The position numbers and the translations under genes were made by a program. This document shows, in pieces, positions 7,344-14,771 of a stretch of 15,742 nucleotides of DNA. Origin of the DNA: JBBRLA01 sp038231615 (GTDB lineage Bacteria > Myxococcota_A > Polyangia > Palsa-1104 > JAEUJZ01); contig JBBRLA010000124.1 of the NCBI GenBank assembly GCA_038231615.1, positions 1 through 15,742 on the forward strand. Direction: 5' to 3'. Position 1 is the stretch's first letter. The number at the start of each line of letters is the position of its first letter. The notes beneath the pieces are model-generated. The model saw only the letters and a list, made by a program, of their open reading frames with translations, was not told the DNA's origin and made no database searches.

Positions 7344-8387
7344 TTAGCGGTCCAGGAAAAGGTCTTCCACGGAAGCGGTGGCGGCGCGAGACAGCCACCC
7401 TTGCAAAAGGGCGCTGTCCTGGCAGGCCAGCACGCGTGCCTCCTGTGCCTTGTCAAGCGCGAGCCCGCGCAGTCTCAGGACCATCAGCAGAGACTGGACG
7501 AGCTGCTGCCGCAGGCGGTCCTCGGCTGCCGCGGCCTGTTTTTCGGCTGCCGCGGCCTGTTTCTTGGCGGAGGTGGCCTGTTTCTTGGCGGAGGCGGCCT
7601 GTTTCTTGGCGGAGGCTGCTTGTTCCTCGGCGGAGGCGGCTTTCTCCTCTGCCGCCGCGGCCAGCTCCCGCTCCTGTTGGACCTGCGCCGCCAGCTTCAT
7701 CACTTCTTCGCTCAGCAGCGGCACCACCGCGGTGCCTGCGTAGAAGCGCAGGAAATCTCCCTCGATCCCCAGATCCAGGTCCAGCACGGTGGAGCGATAA
7801 CGCCCCTCGCTTCCCAGAAGCGGCGTGTAGCGCCGGGCCGTCTGGGCCTCCAGCCGATACCCATAGATGCGCCGCCTGGCCAGATCGACTACGAAATACT
7901 CACGGATGCCGAGCCGGGCGTAGAGGGTGACGTTGGTGACGAGGTCCTTCTTGCGATCGCCGCAGTAAAGGACTTCGATGGCCAAGTCCAACCCCTTGCC
8001 CTCCTGCACGACGATGTAGCTTTTGCGCCTGCGCAAGGGCACGTCCCACGCCGCCAAAAGGTCGGGCGAAAACTCATCTTCGCCGGGATAGAACACCGGC
8101 AGGTTGCTGGCGATAAACAAAGGCCGGCCGGCACGCAGGAAGAAGGCGCGCAAGGACTCTCGGGAGCCGTAGGAGGCGTCCTGGTGCGCCTCGCTCTCGG
8201 CCATGGCCGTCCGCTCGTCCTGGGACAGGCTCGCCCAGAGATCGCTTTCGTAGTCGATGGCGGCCTGGCCCAGTTCCTGTTCCAGGGCGGCCCGTGTCGC
8301 CGCCGGCATCCGTTCCCACTCTTCCAGCGTCGGGCCGCGCGGAGCTTTGAGCTGCGTCCTGGAGGCGGTGGAGATGGCGGCGGACAT
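7344..8387 (-). CDS. Uma2-family (DUF820) PD-(D/E)XK protein with C-terminal coiled coil
   Basis: The 347-residue protein carries an Uma2-type restriction-endonuclease-like fold at about 85-220: EDEFSPDLLAAWDVP with D109, then LDLAIEVLYCGDRKKDL with E138, then LYARLGIREYFVVDLARRRI. These are the family's conserved strands. Uma2 proteins are usually about 190 residues. This one has an extra about 80-residue N-terminal region and a long C-terminal extension. Residues 243-291 are seven consecutive Ala/Lys/Glu heptads (AASAKKQ type), surely a helix or coiled coil. A final helical domain, about 292-347, contains LRGLALDKAQEARVLACQD. No transposase or methylase neighbour is present; the biological role of Uma2 proteins is largely unknown. 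It diverges from the subtilase gene across 69 bp. The ATG start is supported by position; the ribosome site is weak. Confidence 0.8.
   Translation of the reverse strand: MSAAISTASRTQLKAPRGPTLEEWERMPAATRAALEQELGQAAIDYESDLWASLSQDERTAMAESEAHQDASYGSRESLRAFFLRAGRPLFIASNLPVFYPGEDEFSPDLLAAWDVPLRRRKSYIVVQEGKGLDLAIEVLYCGDRKKDLVTNVTLYARLGIREYFVVDLARRRIYGYRLEAQTARRYTPLLGSEGRYRSTVLDLDLGIEGDFLRFYAGTAVVPLLSEEVMKLAAQVQQERELAAAAEEKAASAEEQAASAKKQAASAKKQATSAKKQAAAAEKQAAAAEDRLRQQLVQSLLMVLRLRGLALDKAQEARVLACQDSALLQGWLSRAATASVEDLFLDR
7515..7661 (-). repeat. Seven 21-bp tandem repeats coding for heptads
   Basis: Seven in-frame 21-bp units encode AAAAEEK, AASAEEQ, AASAKKQ, AASAKKQ, ATSAKKQ, AAAAEKQ and AAAAEDR. The central units are nearly identical at DNA level (plus-strand unit GCCTGTTTCTTGGCGGAG with variable flanks), while the outer units have diverged. 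This pattern suggests growth by slippage from the centre. Confidence 0.85.
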
Positions 8388-8456
8388 GACGCAAGGATAG
8401 CCTTCCCGTTGGACGCTGGCAATGGTTCTGTCGAAGAGGTACTGGCGAGCTTGTCG

Positions 8457-10181
8457 ATGAATGCTAAGCTTCGCCAGATGCGCTCGATCGGCCTCGCGCT
8501 CCTGCTCGCTTTCACCGTCGGGGCGGTCGCGGGTTGTGGGCTGTCACCGGGACCGGGCAACGGCGACGCAAGTCGGGCCAGCAGCGCCTCTACGCGCCGC
8601 CATCCCGTCCCGGAGCGGCTCTTTCCCGGACATGCCCTGGTCGAACTGAACGAGGGCACGGCGTTCCCCCGGGCCCGTGGCGATCTGGCTGACGGAAGCG
8701 GCGTCTCCGGCCCGGGCTTCGCCACCCTGGGCTACGAGTGGTCGCTCGGTGGGGTCTCCGTCCGCCACGAAAGGACGATCTTTTCCGGCGCCTCGGAGGC
8801 CGGGGTGGCTTCGGGGCGGGTCGCCCGACCGCTCTTGCTGCTCGCCACCGCCTCCACGGACGAAGCCGGCACCCGGGCTGACATCGGCCGCATCGCTGCG
8901 GACCCTCGGGTGCACCGCGTCGAGTCCGACCGCATCCGGCAGAAGTCGCTGGTCCCCAACGACAAGTTCTACCCCCAGCAGTGGAACCTGTCCCTCATCA
9001 ACGCCGAGGCGGCGTGGAGCAAGACCGTCGGGTCCAGCCAGGTGGTGGTGGCGGTCCTGGACACCGGCATCGCGATGAACCACCCGGACCTGCAAGACCG
9101 CCTGATCGACGGCTACGACTTCGTCTCCGACCCGGAAAACGCCGCCGACGGCGGGGGTCGCGATCCCGACCCCAGTGACGCGGGCAGCATCGCCCCCAAT
9201 TCCAGCGGCTTCCATGGCACCCACGTCGCCGGTATCATTGGCGCCAAGTCCAACAACGGCATCGGGGTCACCGGGGTCGACTGGCGCTGCCGCATCATGC
9301 CGGTGCGGGTCCTGGGCGTGAACGGAGGCACCGGCACCGACAGCGACATCGCCGACGCCATCCTGTGGGCCTCCGGCGAGCAGGTCGGCACCATGGTCCA
9401 CGTCGCCAAGCCGGCCGACGTCATCAACATGAGCTTCGGCGGCCTGGGGATCTCCTTCACCCTTCAGCGGGCCGTGGACATGGCCATCGCCAAGGGGCTG
9501 ATCGTAGTGGCCGCCGCCGGCAATCTCAGCGACCAGGCGGCGAGCTACTCTCCCGGCGGGCTCGACGGAGTGATCACCGTCTCGGCAGCCCAGCCGGACA
9601 GCGGCCTGGCCGACTATTCCAACTTCGGGCCGCGGGTCGACCTGCTGGCGCCGGGCGGCGGCGGCGCGGGCAGCCCCTCGGACTGCCCCACCGAGGGCAT
9701 CTGGTCGACCTATCGCGACCAGGGCCCCAAGGAGATCGACACCGGCCCCTTCACCTACTGCACCCTGGAGGGCACTTCCCAGGCCGCCCCCCACGTCAGC
9801 GGCGCCGCTGCCCTGGCGCGCTCGATCCTTCCGCTGCGCCAACTTACCCTGGCATCGCTGCTTCGATCGTCGGCGGACCATCGCAAAAGCTGCGACGACC
9901 TGGTGACCGCCGGTTGCGGGGCCGGCATGCTGGACATCGACGCCTTTCTGACGCTGGTGCGGTCGCAGCAGCAGTGCAATTGCCCGGGGGACATGCTCTG
10001 CGTGGACTCGCGTTGTATTGATCCGGGCTACCCGCATGTGTCGGTCTTCTCCGACCCGGTGGTCCGGGCGGGTTGCCAGACGGCGCCCGCCGGACGATCT
10101 GCGCGCCCCGCCGAAGGGTGGTTCTTGCTGGCACTCTTGTGCGGCGTCGCCGTCAGGATCTCGTCGCGAGGCCGGTCATGA
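8457..10181 (+). CDS. Subtilisin-family (S8) serine protease, lipoprotein with C-terminal sorting-like tail
   Basis: The 574-residue protein begins with a lipoprotein signal (GLALLLAFTVGAVAGC, lipobox V24-A-G-C27). Residues about 50-170 look like an I9-type inhibitor propeptide ending in RIAADPRVHRVESDRI. The peptidase S8 domain holds the full triad: D202 in VLDTGIAMNHPDL, H253 in HGTHVAGIIGAK, and S441 in GTSQAAPHVSGAAALA; oxyanion N356 is in VAAAGNLSD. After the catalytic domain comes a Cys cluster (CNCPGDMLCVDSRC, about 507-520), then C540, a hydrophobic stretch (GWFLLALLCGVAV, about 554-566) and a closing Arg-rich tip. That tail resembles MYXO-CTERM-type sorting tails. ATG 8457 is chosen; ATG 8478 would also keep the signal. 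Neither has a close ribosome site. The stop overlaps the FabF start (ATGA), implying translational coupling. Confidence 0.88.
   Translation: MNAKLRQMRSIGLALLLAFTVGAVAGCGLSPGPGNGDASRASSASTRRHPVPERLFPGHALVELNEGTAFPRARGDLADGSGVSGPGFATLGYEWSLGGVSVRHERTIFSGASEAGVASGRVARPLLLLATASTDEAGTRADIGRIAADPRVHRVESDRIRQKSLVPNDKFYPQQWNLSLINAEAAWSKTVGSSQVVVAVLDTGIAMNHPDLQDRLIDGYDFVSDPENAADGGGRDPDPSDAGSIAPNSSGFHGTHVAGIIGAKSNNGIGVTGVDWRCRIMPVRVLGVNGGTGTDSDIADAILWASGEQVGTMVHVAKPADVINMSFGGLGISFTLQRAVDMAIAKGLIVVAAAGNLSDQAASYSPGGLDGVITVSAAQPDSGLADYSNFGPRVDLLAPGGGGAGSPSDCPTEGIWSTYRDQGPKEIDTGPFTYCTLEGTSQAAPHVSGAAALARSILPLRQLTLASLLRSSADHRKSCDDLVTAGCGAGMLDIDAFLTLVRSQQQCNCPGDMLCVDSRCIDPGYPHVSVFSDPVVRAGCQTAPAGRSARPAEGWFLLALLCGVAVRISSRGRS
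10168..10171 (+). promoter_or_regulatory. Ribosome binding site of the FabF-type gene
   Basis: GAGG lies 6 nt before ATG 10178, inside the end of the protease gene. It supports this start over any earlier in-frame codon. Confidence 0.65.
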
Positions 10182-11434
10182 GACACAATGAGCAGGCGGA
10201 AGCCAGGGCAGGAAAAAGGCGGTCGGTGGTCATCACCGGGATGGGCGCGATCACTGCGCTGGGGCCCGACCTGGACGCGTTTGAGCAGGGGCTGCGCGCG
10301 GGTCGCACCGGGGTGCGCCGGCTGACGCTCTTTGACCCCAAAGGGTTCCGCACCGATCTGGCGGCCCAGGCGGAGGAGCCGGAGTTCCCCGATCTGCCGC
10401 GGGGCCTGCCGGAGCATACCTCCCGGCCGGATCGCTTCGGCCTGCGGGCGGCGCTTTCGGCGCTGCACGATGCGGGCCTCGATCCGCGGCACCCGGCCCT
10501 TTTCGCCGCCGCGGTGGTCTTTGGCACGGGCACCGGCGGGGCGCCCGACACCGAGGCGTACATGATCGAGCGCGCCGCGGGACGCCCGACACAATCGGGA
10601 TGGCTGATTCCCCATCAGCCGGCTGCGGTGACGGATCTGGTGGCCCGGATGCTCGGCTGCCACGGTCCCCGATCGACCATCATGACCGCCTGCTCTTCCT
10701 CCGCCACCGCCATCGGCCTTGCCGCCGACCTGATCGCGCTTCAGCGGGCCGACCTGGCAGTGGCCGGCGGTGCCGAGGGCCTGTGCCGGCTGACCTACGC
10801 GGGCTTCGGCGCCCTGCGCGCCACCTCGCCCGAACTGTGCCGCCCCTTCGATGTCGACCGCAAGGGCCTTAACCTGGGCGAGGGCGCCGCCGCCCTGGTA
10901 CTGGAATCCGAGGCCCACGCCAAAGGGCGCGGGGCGCGGATCTACGCCTACCTGGCCGGCTATGGCGTCACCACCGATGCCTACCACATGACCGCCCCGC
11001 ATCCCGAGGGCGAGGGTGCCGCCCGGGCGATGCGCGCCGCCCTGACCGACGCCGGCCTGCCACCATCGGCCATCGGTTACATCAACGCCCATGGCACCGC
11101 CACCCCGCACAACGACGCCGCCGAGACCCTGGCCATCAAGGCGGTCTTTGGCGAGCTGGCTCCCGGCATCCCGGTCAGCTCGATCAAGTCGATGGTCGGC
11201 CACACCCTGGGCGCGGCCGGCGCCATCGAGGCGGTGGCCGCGGTGCTGGCGCTTCACCGCGGCTTCCTGCCGCCCACGGTGAACCACCACCGGGCCGACC
11301 CCAGCTTCGGCCTGGACTACATCCCGGAGAAGGCCCGTGCGCAGCAGGTGGACGCGGTGCTTTCCTCAAGCTTCGCCTTCGGAGGCAACAACGCGGTGCT
11401 GGTCCTCACCCGCACGAACCCGGCGTCCCGCTGA
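10178..11434 (+). CDS. fabF: 3-oxoacyl-[acyl-carrier-protein] synthase II (FabF-type ketoacyl synthase)
   Basis: The 418-residue length matches FabF (about 412). The thiolase-fold landmarks are in order: VVITGMGAITALG at about 17-29; the nucleophile C172 in IMTACSSSATAIG; the first catalytic His, H305, in YINAHGTATPHND; K337 and H342 in IKSMVGHTLGAAGAIEAV; and the closing FAFGGNNAVLVL. It condenses malonyl-ACP with an acyl-ACP to lengthen fatty acids or related chains in the cytoplasm. Two points are unusual. The nucleophile motif is TACSSS, as in polyketide synthase KS domains, rather than the TACA(T/S) common in housekeeping FabF. No acpP, fabG or fabD is nearby; instead the gene overlaps a secreted protease gene by 4 nt. 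A specialised or second copy is likely. The 3' end overlaps the convergent lyase gene by 29 bp. Confidence 0.85.
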   Translation: MRHNEQAEARAGKRRSVVITGMGAITALGPDLDAFEQGLRAGRTGVRRLTLFDPKGFRTDLAAQAEEPEFPDLPRGLPEHTSRPDRFGLRAALSALHDAGLDPRHPALFAAAVVFGTGTGGAPDTEAYMIERAAGRPTQSGWLIPHQPAAVTDLVARMLGCHGPRSTIMTACSSSATAIGLAADLIALQRADLAVAGGAEGLCRLTYAGFGALRATSPELCRPFDVDRKGLNLGEGAAALVLESEAHAKGRGARIYAYLAGYGVTTDAYHMTAPHPEGEGAARAMRAALTDAGLPPSAIGYINAHGTATPHNDAAETLAIKAVFGELAPGIPVSSIKSMVGHTLGAAGAIEAVAAVLALHRGFLPPTVNHHRADPSFGLDYIPEKARAQQVDAVLSSSFAFGGNNAVLVLTRTNPASR

Positions 11435-12497
11435 TCGCCGACCGCGGTGGCTCGCCTGGCCGCGATGGCGGCGCATCCCCTGGGCGGGGCGGATCTCCTG
11501 AATGTGGCGCATCCCCTGGGGGTGGCGATCCGGGGGCAGCCGGTTGCGACGGGGCCCGGGCCGCCGCCGTCAATCGGCTGGGGTTGCGCGCCATCTCGCC
11601 CAGATGCGCCTTGAGGTACTTTGATGGCAGCTCATGCCCGACCCAGGTAGCCACCTGTCGCGAACACGCCACCAGCGCCTCCAGGTCCACCCCGGTCTCG
11701 ATGCCCATGCCGTGGAGCATGTAGATCAGATCTTCGGTCGCCAGATTGCCGCTGGCCCCCGGGGCATAAGGGCAGCCCCCCAGCCCCCCGAGCGCGCTGT
11801 CCACCGTGGAAACCCCCAGCGAAAGCCCCACCAGCACGTTGGTCAGGGCGGTGCCGCGGGTGTCGTGGAAGTGCAGGGCGATCTGGTCCGTGGGGCATAC
11901 CGCCTGCACCCGCCGCAGCACGTGCTCCACCTGCCGCGGCGTCGCCACCCCGATGGTATCCCCGAGGGAGATCTGGTACACGCCCATCTCCCGCAGCCGC
12001 TGCACCAGCCCGACCACCACATCCACCGAGACCGGCCCTTCGTAGGGACAGCCATAGACCGTCGAGACGTAGGCCCGCACCAGGGCCCCCGCCTCCTTTG
12101 CCGGGCCGACCACTTCCTCGAACGCCGAAAGGGTCGCGGCGATGGTCTTGTTGACGTTCTTCTTGTTGTGCGTCTCTGACGCCGAGAGGAACACCGCCAC
12201 CTCGCGCATGCCGGCCAAAAGCGCCGACTCCAGCCCCTTGCGGTTGGGCACCAGGCAAGACAGGCTGACCCCCTCGGGGCGCTCCACTCCCCGGGCCACG
12301 TCCGCCGCGTCGGCGAGCTGGGGAATCCACTTGGGGTTGACGAAGCTGGTGATCTCGATGTGACGCAGACCGCTGCGCGAGAGCGCGTTGATCATCGCGA
12401 TCTTGTCGGCGGTGGGCACCGGTCGAGTCTCGTTTTGCAGCCCGTCTCGCGGGCCGACCTCGTACACCGTGACTCTCTGTGGCAGCGATTCAAACAT
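11406..12497 (-). CDS. 3-Hydroxy-3-methylglutaryl-CoA lyase-like protein with low-complexity tail
   Basis: The enzyme cleaves HMG-CoA to acetyl-CoA and acetoacetate, the last step of leucine breakdown. The TIM-barrel motifs are intact: VYEVGPRDGLQNE with R17 and metal ligand D18; LSASETHNKKN (about 104-114); ISLGDTIGVATP; LHFHDTRGTAL with metal ligands H209 and H211; and the signature GGLGGCPYAPGASGNLATED with catalytic C242 and N251. The family core ends near PSKYLKAHLGEMA (about residue 303). About 55 further residues are Pro/Gly/Asp/Ser-rich with repeated PGDAP-type units, unlike normal lyases, and run into the convergent FabF gene. The start is taken as ATG 12495-12497; an in-frame TTG at 12513-12515 would add six residues. 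The HAD phosphatase gene lies 92 bp upstream on the same strand. A relative acting on another 3-hydroxyacyl-CoA is possible. Confidence 0.88.
   Translation of the reverse strand: MFESLPQRVTVYEVGPRDGLQNETRPVPTADKIAMINALSRSGLRHIEITSFVNPKWIPQLADAADVARGVERPEGVSLSCLVPNRKGLESALLAGMREVAVFLSASETHNKKNVNKTIAATLSAFEEVVGPAKEAGALVRAYVSTVYGCPYEGPVSVDVVVGLVQRLREMGVYQISLGDTIGVATPRQVEHVLRRVQAVCPTDQIALHFHDTRGTALTNVLVGLSLGVSTVDSALGGLGGCPYAPGASGNLATEDLIYMLHGMGIETGVDLEALVACSRQVATWVGHELPSKYLKAHLGEMARNPSRLTAAARAPSQPAAPGSPPPGDAPHSGDPPRPGDAPPSRPGEPPRSAISGTPGSCG
11470..11520. repeat. Direct repeats within the lyase tail
   Basis: GGCGCATCCCCTGGG occurs at 11470-11484 and again at 11506-11520, a 36-bp period. The pair encodes the repeated Pro/Gly/Asp units of the lyase's C-terminal extension. 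Confidence 0.8.
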
Positions 12498-12589
12498 CGG
12501 CACCGGCCTGGACAACGCAACGGACTGATCGACCCCGCAACGACATCATCATCATCACCACGGTCTGGTCGAACCATTTTCTTTTCAGT

Positions 12590-13297
12590 CTAGCCCCACT
12601 TCAGCAAGGCGTCGACCTCGTCCATCGAATCCAGCACGATATCGGCCGCGGACTGGTCCTGCCCGGCGAAGTTGCCGGCCGATAGGGCGATGCAGAACAT
12701 CCCGGCGGCCCGCGCCGAGGCGATGCCGGCGGTGGAGTCCTCCAGCACCAGGCAGTGGCCGGGGTCCACCCCAAGCGCCGAGGCGGCCAGGAGGTAGGGG
12801 TCCGGCGCCGGCTTGCCCCGGGGATAATCTCCGGCGCAAAGGAGGGCCCGGAAGGCGCCGCGCAAGGAAAGGGCGCCGAGCATCAGTTCGGTCTCCTTGT
12901 GGCTGGATCCGGTGACCAGGGCGCAGGGCAGCCGGGAGACCGCCTTCCGCACCAGGGCGACCGCCCCGGGCAGGATCGTCACGCCGCACTGCCCCACTCG
13001 CTGGACGCGGACCTGATAGACCGCCTCTTCCAGGTCAGGGAGAGACAGGCCCACACCGCCGTGATCCAGGAGATGAGCGTAGATGTCGGCCCAGCCATGG
13101 CCGATGATGAAGTGCCTCTCGGCATCGCTGAGCGGGCGGCCGAGGCGGCGCAAGACCACGTCCAGCGCATCGGCCACGTCAGGTTCGCTGTTGACCAGGG
13201 TGCCATCGAGATCGAAGAGCAGGGCGCGGGGGCGCAGGGGGAGGCCCATGGCGGAGACGGCGGGGCTGAGGGAAGATGCAAAGGGGGGGCTGGACAT
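12590..13297 (-). CDS. HAD-superfamily hydrolase, phosphoglycolate phosphatase/beta-phosphoglucomutase-like
   Basis: The 235-residue protein shows all four HAD motifs: FDLDGTLVNSEPD with nucleophile D29 and acid/base D31; VTGSS with S131; RGKPAPDPYLLAA with K152; and VLEDSTAGIASARAAG with metal ligands E176 and D177. A helical cap of about 70 residues sits between motifs I and II, as in subclass IA enzymes acting on small phosphorylated sugars or phosphoglycolate. The substrate cannot be fixed from sequence. The ATG at 13295-13297 gives an N-terminal extension of about 16 low-complexity residues before MGLPLRPRALLFDLDG; the internal ATG at 13247-13249 is an equally plausible start. Neither has a clear ribosome site. 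It precedes the lyase gene by 92 bp on the same strand, so the two may be co-transcribed. Confidence 0.85.
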   Translation of the reverse strand: MSSPPFASSLSPAVSAMGLPLRPRALLFDLDGTLVNSEPDVADALDVVLRRLGRPLSDAERHFIIGHGWADIYAHLLDHGGVGLSLPDLEEAVYQVRVQRVGQCGVTILPGAVALVRKAVSRLPCALVTGSSHKETELMLGALSLRGAFRALLCAGDYPRGKPAPDPYLLAASALGVDPGHCLVLEDSTAGIASARAAGMFCIALSAGNFAGQDQSAADIVLDSMDEVDALLKWG

Positions 13298-13362
13298 GCG
13301 CGGGCATGTTGCCCGGGGCGCTTCGCCAGGGCAAGCGCACTTGTGCTAGCGTTCAAAAAGCT

Positions 13363-13444
13363 GCTCGAGTGGCGAAACTGGTAAACGCAGAGGACTTAAA
13401 ATCCTTAGCCGCAAGGCGTGCGGGTTCAAATCCCGCCTCGAGCA
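13363..13444 (+). tRNA. tRNA-Leu (anticodon UAA)
   Basis: The cloverleaf is complete. Acceptor stem GCTCGAG pairs with CTCGAGC (13437-13443). The D arm carries AACTGGTAAAC between GCG and CGC. The anticodon stem GAGGA/TCCTT encloses loop CTTAAAA with anticodon TAA. A class II variable arm, GCC-GCAA-GGC, and T arm GCGGG-TTCAAAT-CCCGC follow. The long variable arm and anticodon identify Leu(UAA). CCA is not encoded: ACC is followed by G. An extended -10-like TGCTAGCGT about 12 bp upstream (13344-13352) may be its promoter. A recombinase gene faces its 3' end 83 bp away, so the 3' part is the probable attachment site. Confidence 0.95.
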
Positions 13445-13486
13445 CCGACGACAACCGCCTGATTTGACAGGCCACGAAAAGGGCCT

Positions 13487-13521
13487 TGGGGAGTGTATGG
13501 GGAGTGAACGTACCTCCCCAT
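13487..13521. repeat. Direct repeats and hairpin between the tRNA and the recombinase gene
   Basis: TGGGGAGTG occurs twice, at 13487-13495 and 13498-13506, 11 bp apart, one helical turn. The second copy also forms a perfect 8-bp inverted repeat, ATGGGGAG (13497-13504) with CTCCCCAT (13514-13521). This sits 6 bp beyond the recombinase stop codon. Short G-rich direct repeats at this position are common beside tRNA-integrated elements and could be recombinase or accessory-factor binding sites. The hairpin alone could help end transcription, but no U-run follows it. Confidence 0.5.
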
Positions 13522-13527
13522 GACTGG

Positions 13528-14771
13528 CTACTTCTTTCCTCCGTTGATAGCCCGCAAGCTCCCATGCACCCGCGCCGTGGCCTTCGCTTGATCGTTGACG
13601 TAGTGCCGCTCTGCCGTCGCCGTCCCCCGCTGGCCCAGGGTCCTTCCGACGGCCTCGATGGTCTCGCCGACCTCGACGGCGTACGTCGCGAACATCCCCC
13701 GCAGCGAGTGGGTGGTGATGGACGGCAGCCCCATCGCCCTGCACACCCGCTGCACGCCGCGGCGGATCGTCGGGCTGCTGATCGTCTCCCCGGTGGCCGG
13801 CAGGGTCGGCTCCACGCTGACCGGGGGGAACAGCGGCGGGTCAAGCTGCGCCGGGTCCTGGGTCCTGCCCCAGGCAAGGGACCGATCCTTTTGCTCGAGC
13901 AGGAGCCCCCGCAACTCCTCGTGAAGGACCGGCACTACCATCACTACCGTGTGCGGGTTGCGGAGACGTGGGCAAAGACCCGCAACTCCTCGTGAAGGAC
14001 CGGCACTACCATCACCCCGGCGGCTGTTTTGGCGCTGGTCACCCGCAGCACCCGCCCCCCGTCGTCGAGTTCGGAACAGTGCCGAGAGCCGACCTCCATC
14101 GCCCGCCGGCCGCCCAGCAAAAGACAGGTCAGCGCCGCCAGCACGGGGGCGTCCCCGGCGTGCGCCAACTGGAACGCCCCTTCGACCCACAGCCGGCCCT
14201 GGTCGATGGACAGCTGGCGCTTTCCCCGTCGCGGCTGGCCGATGGGGCGCACTGCTTCGAAGGGATTTGCGCGCCAATATTTGGCCAGCACCAGCCAGGC
14301 ACCAAAGCGGCGCGTGGCTTTGAGGCAGCACTGGTGCTCGGCGACGCTCAGCGGAAGCAGTTGCCCGTCTGCGTCCTTTCGCCGGCTCGGCTGCCCCTGC
14401 AACTCCTTGTACAGCGCGGCTGCCTGGTCGGACGTCATCTCTTCCAGCGGCCCTTCGTCCCGGCCGAAGTACAGCGCCACCCGCATACACTCGCGGCGGG
14501 CCGACTGCGGCTTGCTGCCCTTCCCCCGGGGCCCCTCTGCCTCGTACCAGGGCTCGTACTCGGACAGGGCTTGATCCAGGGTCAGCGTGGCGACTTTTTG
14601 CCGGCGGGATTCTTCTTCGCGGACAAGGGCACGACGGTGCTTTTCAGCCTCTTTCTCTGTCGCGAAAGAGCGTCGAGCAAGGCGGTCTCCTCCTTCGCCC
14701 ACGTCGAAACGCCAGCGTCCGCCGTGCTGCTCAACTCGCCCGAACCATCGTCCCTCTGATCGCCTGGGCAT
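13528..14771 (-). pseudogene. Tyrosine recombinase (integrase) split by a 71-bp duplication/insertion
   Basis: Read from ATG 14771 with a strong AGGAG five bases before it, the gene gives a 275-residue product. It has an arm-binding-like start (GRVEQHGGRWRFDVGEGG), a SAM-like core-binding domain with CCLKATRRFGAWLVLAKYW, and the first catalytic Arg region LLLGGRRAMEVGSRH. Then the frame fails at TAG 13944-13946. The rest lies in another frame down to TAG 13528-13530: HSLRGMFATYAVEVGE (His-x-x-Arg box), LGQRGTATAERHYVN with the probable nucleophile Tyr, then INGGKK. A 37-bp sequence is repeated 71 bp apart across the break. Removing 71 bp restores one 390-residue frame, a normal length for tRNA-targeting integrases. 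A start codon for the second half lies directly at the stop of the first, so a split but translated enzyme is conceivable; inactivity is more likely. Confidence 0.85.
13908..14015. repeat. 37-bp direct repeat flanking 34 bp, disrupting the recombinase
   Basis: Two identical 37-bp copies, 13908-13944 and 13979-14015, begin CCCGCAACTCCTCGTGAAGG and are separated by 34 bp of sequence not found elsewhere in the recombinase. Both encode VMVVPVLHEELR. The 71-bp offset is not a multiple of three, hence the frameshift. Confidence 0.9.

Noticed and set aside
7515..7661. 21-bp tandem repeats as a CRISPR-like array
   Set aside because: The units are contiguous without spacers and lie in frame inside a coding region as heptads.
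7401..8456. Long forward open frame that would extend the subtilase N-terminus by 352 residues
   Set aside because: It is antisense to the Uma2 gene, and the lipoprotein signal at 8457 gives a clear true start.
8544..10037. 497-codon reverse frame opposite the subtilase gene
   Set aside because: The translation is low-complexity, rich in Gly, Val, Asp and Arg without motifs; it is the usual mirror frame of a GC-rich gene.
10028..11290. 420-codon reverse frame opposite the FabF-type gene
   Set aside because: It has no recognisable motif, while the opposite strand has full ketoacyl synthase motifs.
13891..13903. GCTCGAGCA match to the tRNA-Leu acceptor end, as a second attachment site
   Set aside because: It is only about 9 bp, is itself palindromic, and lies inside recombinase coding sequence; too short to be a credible att copy.
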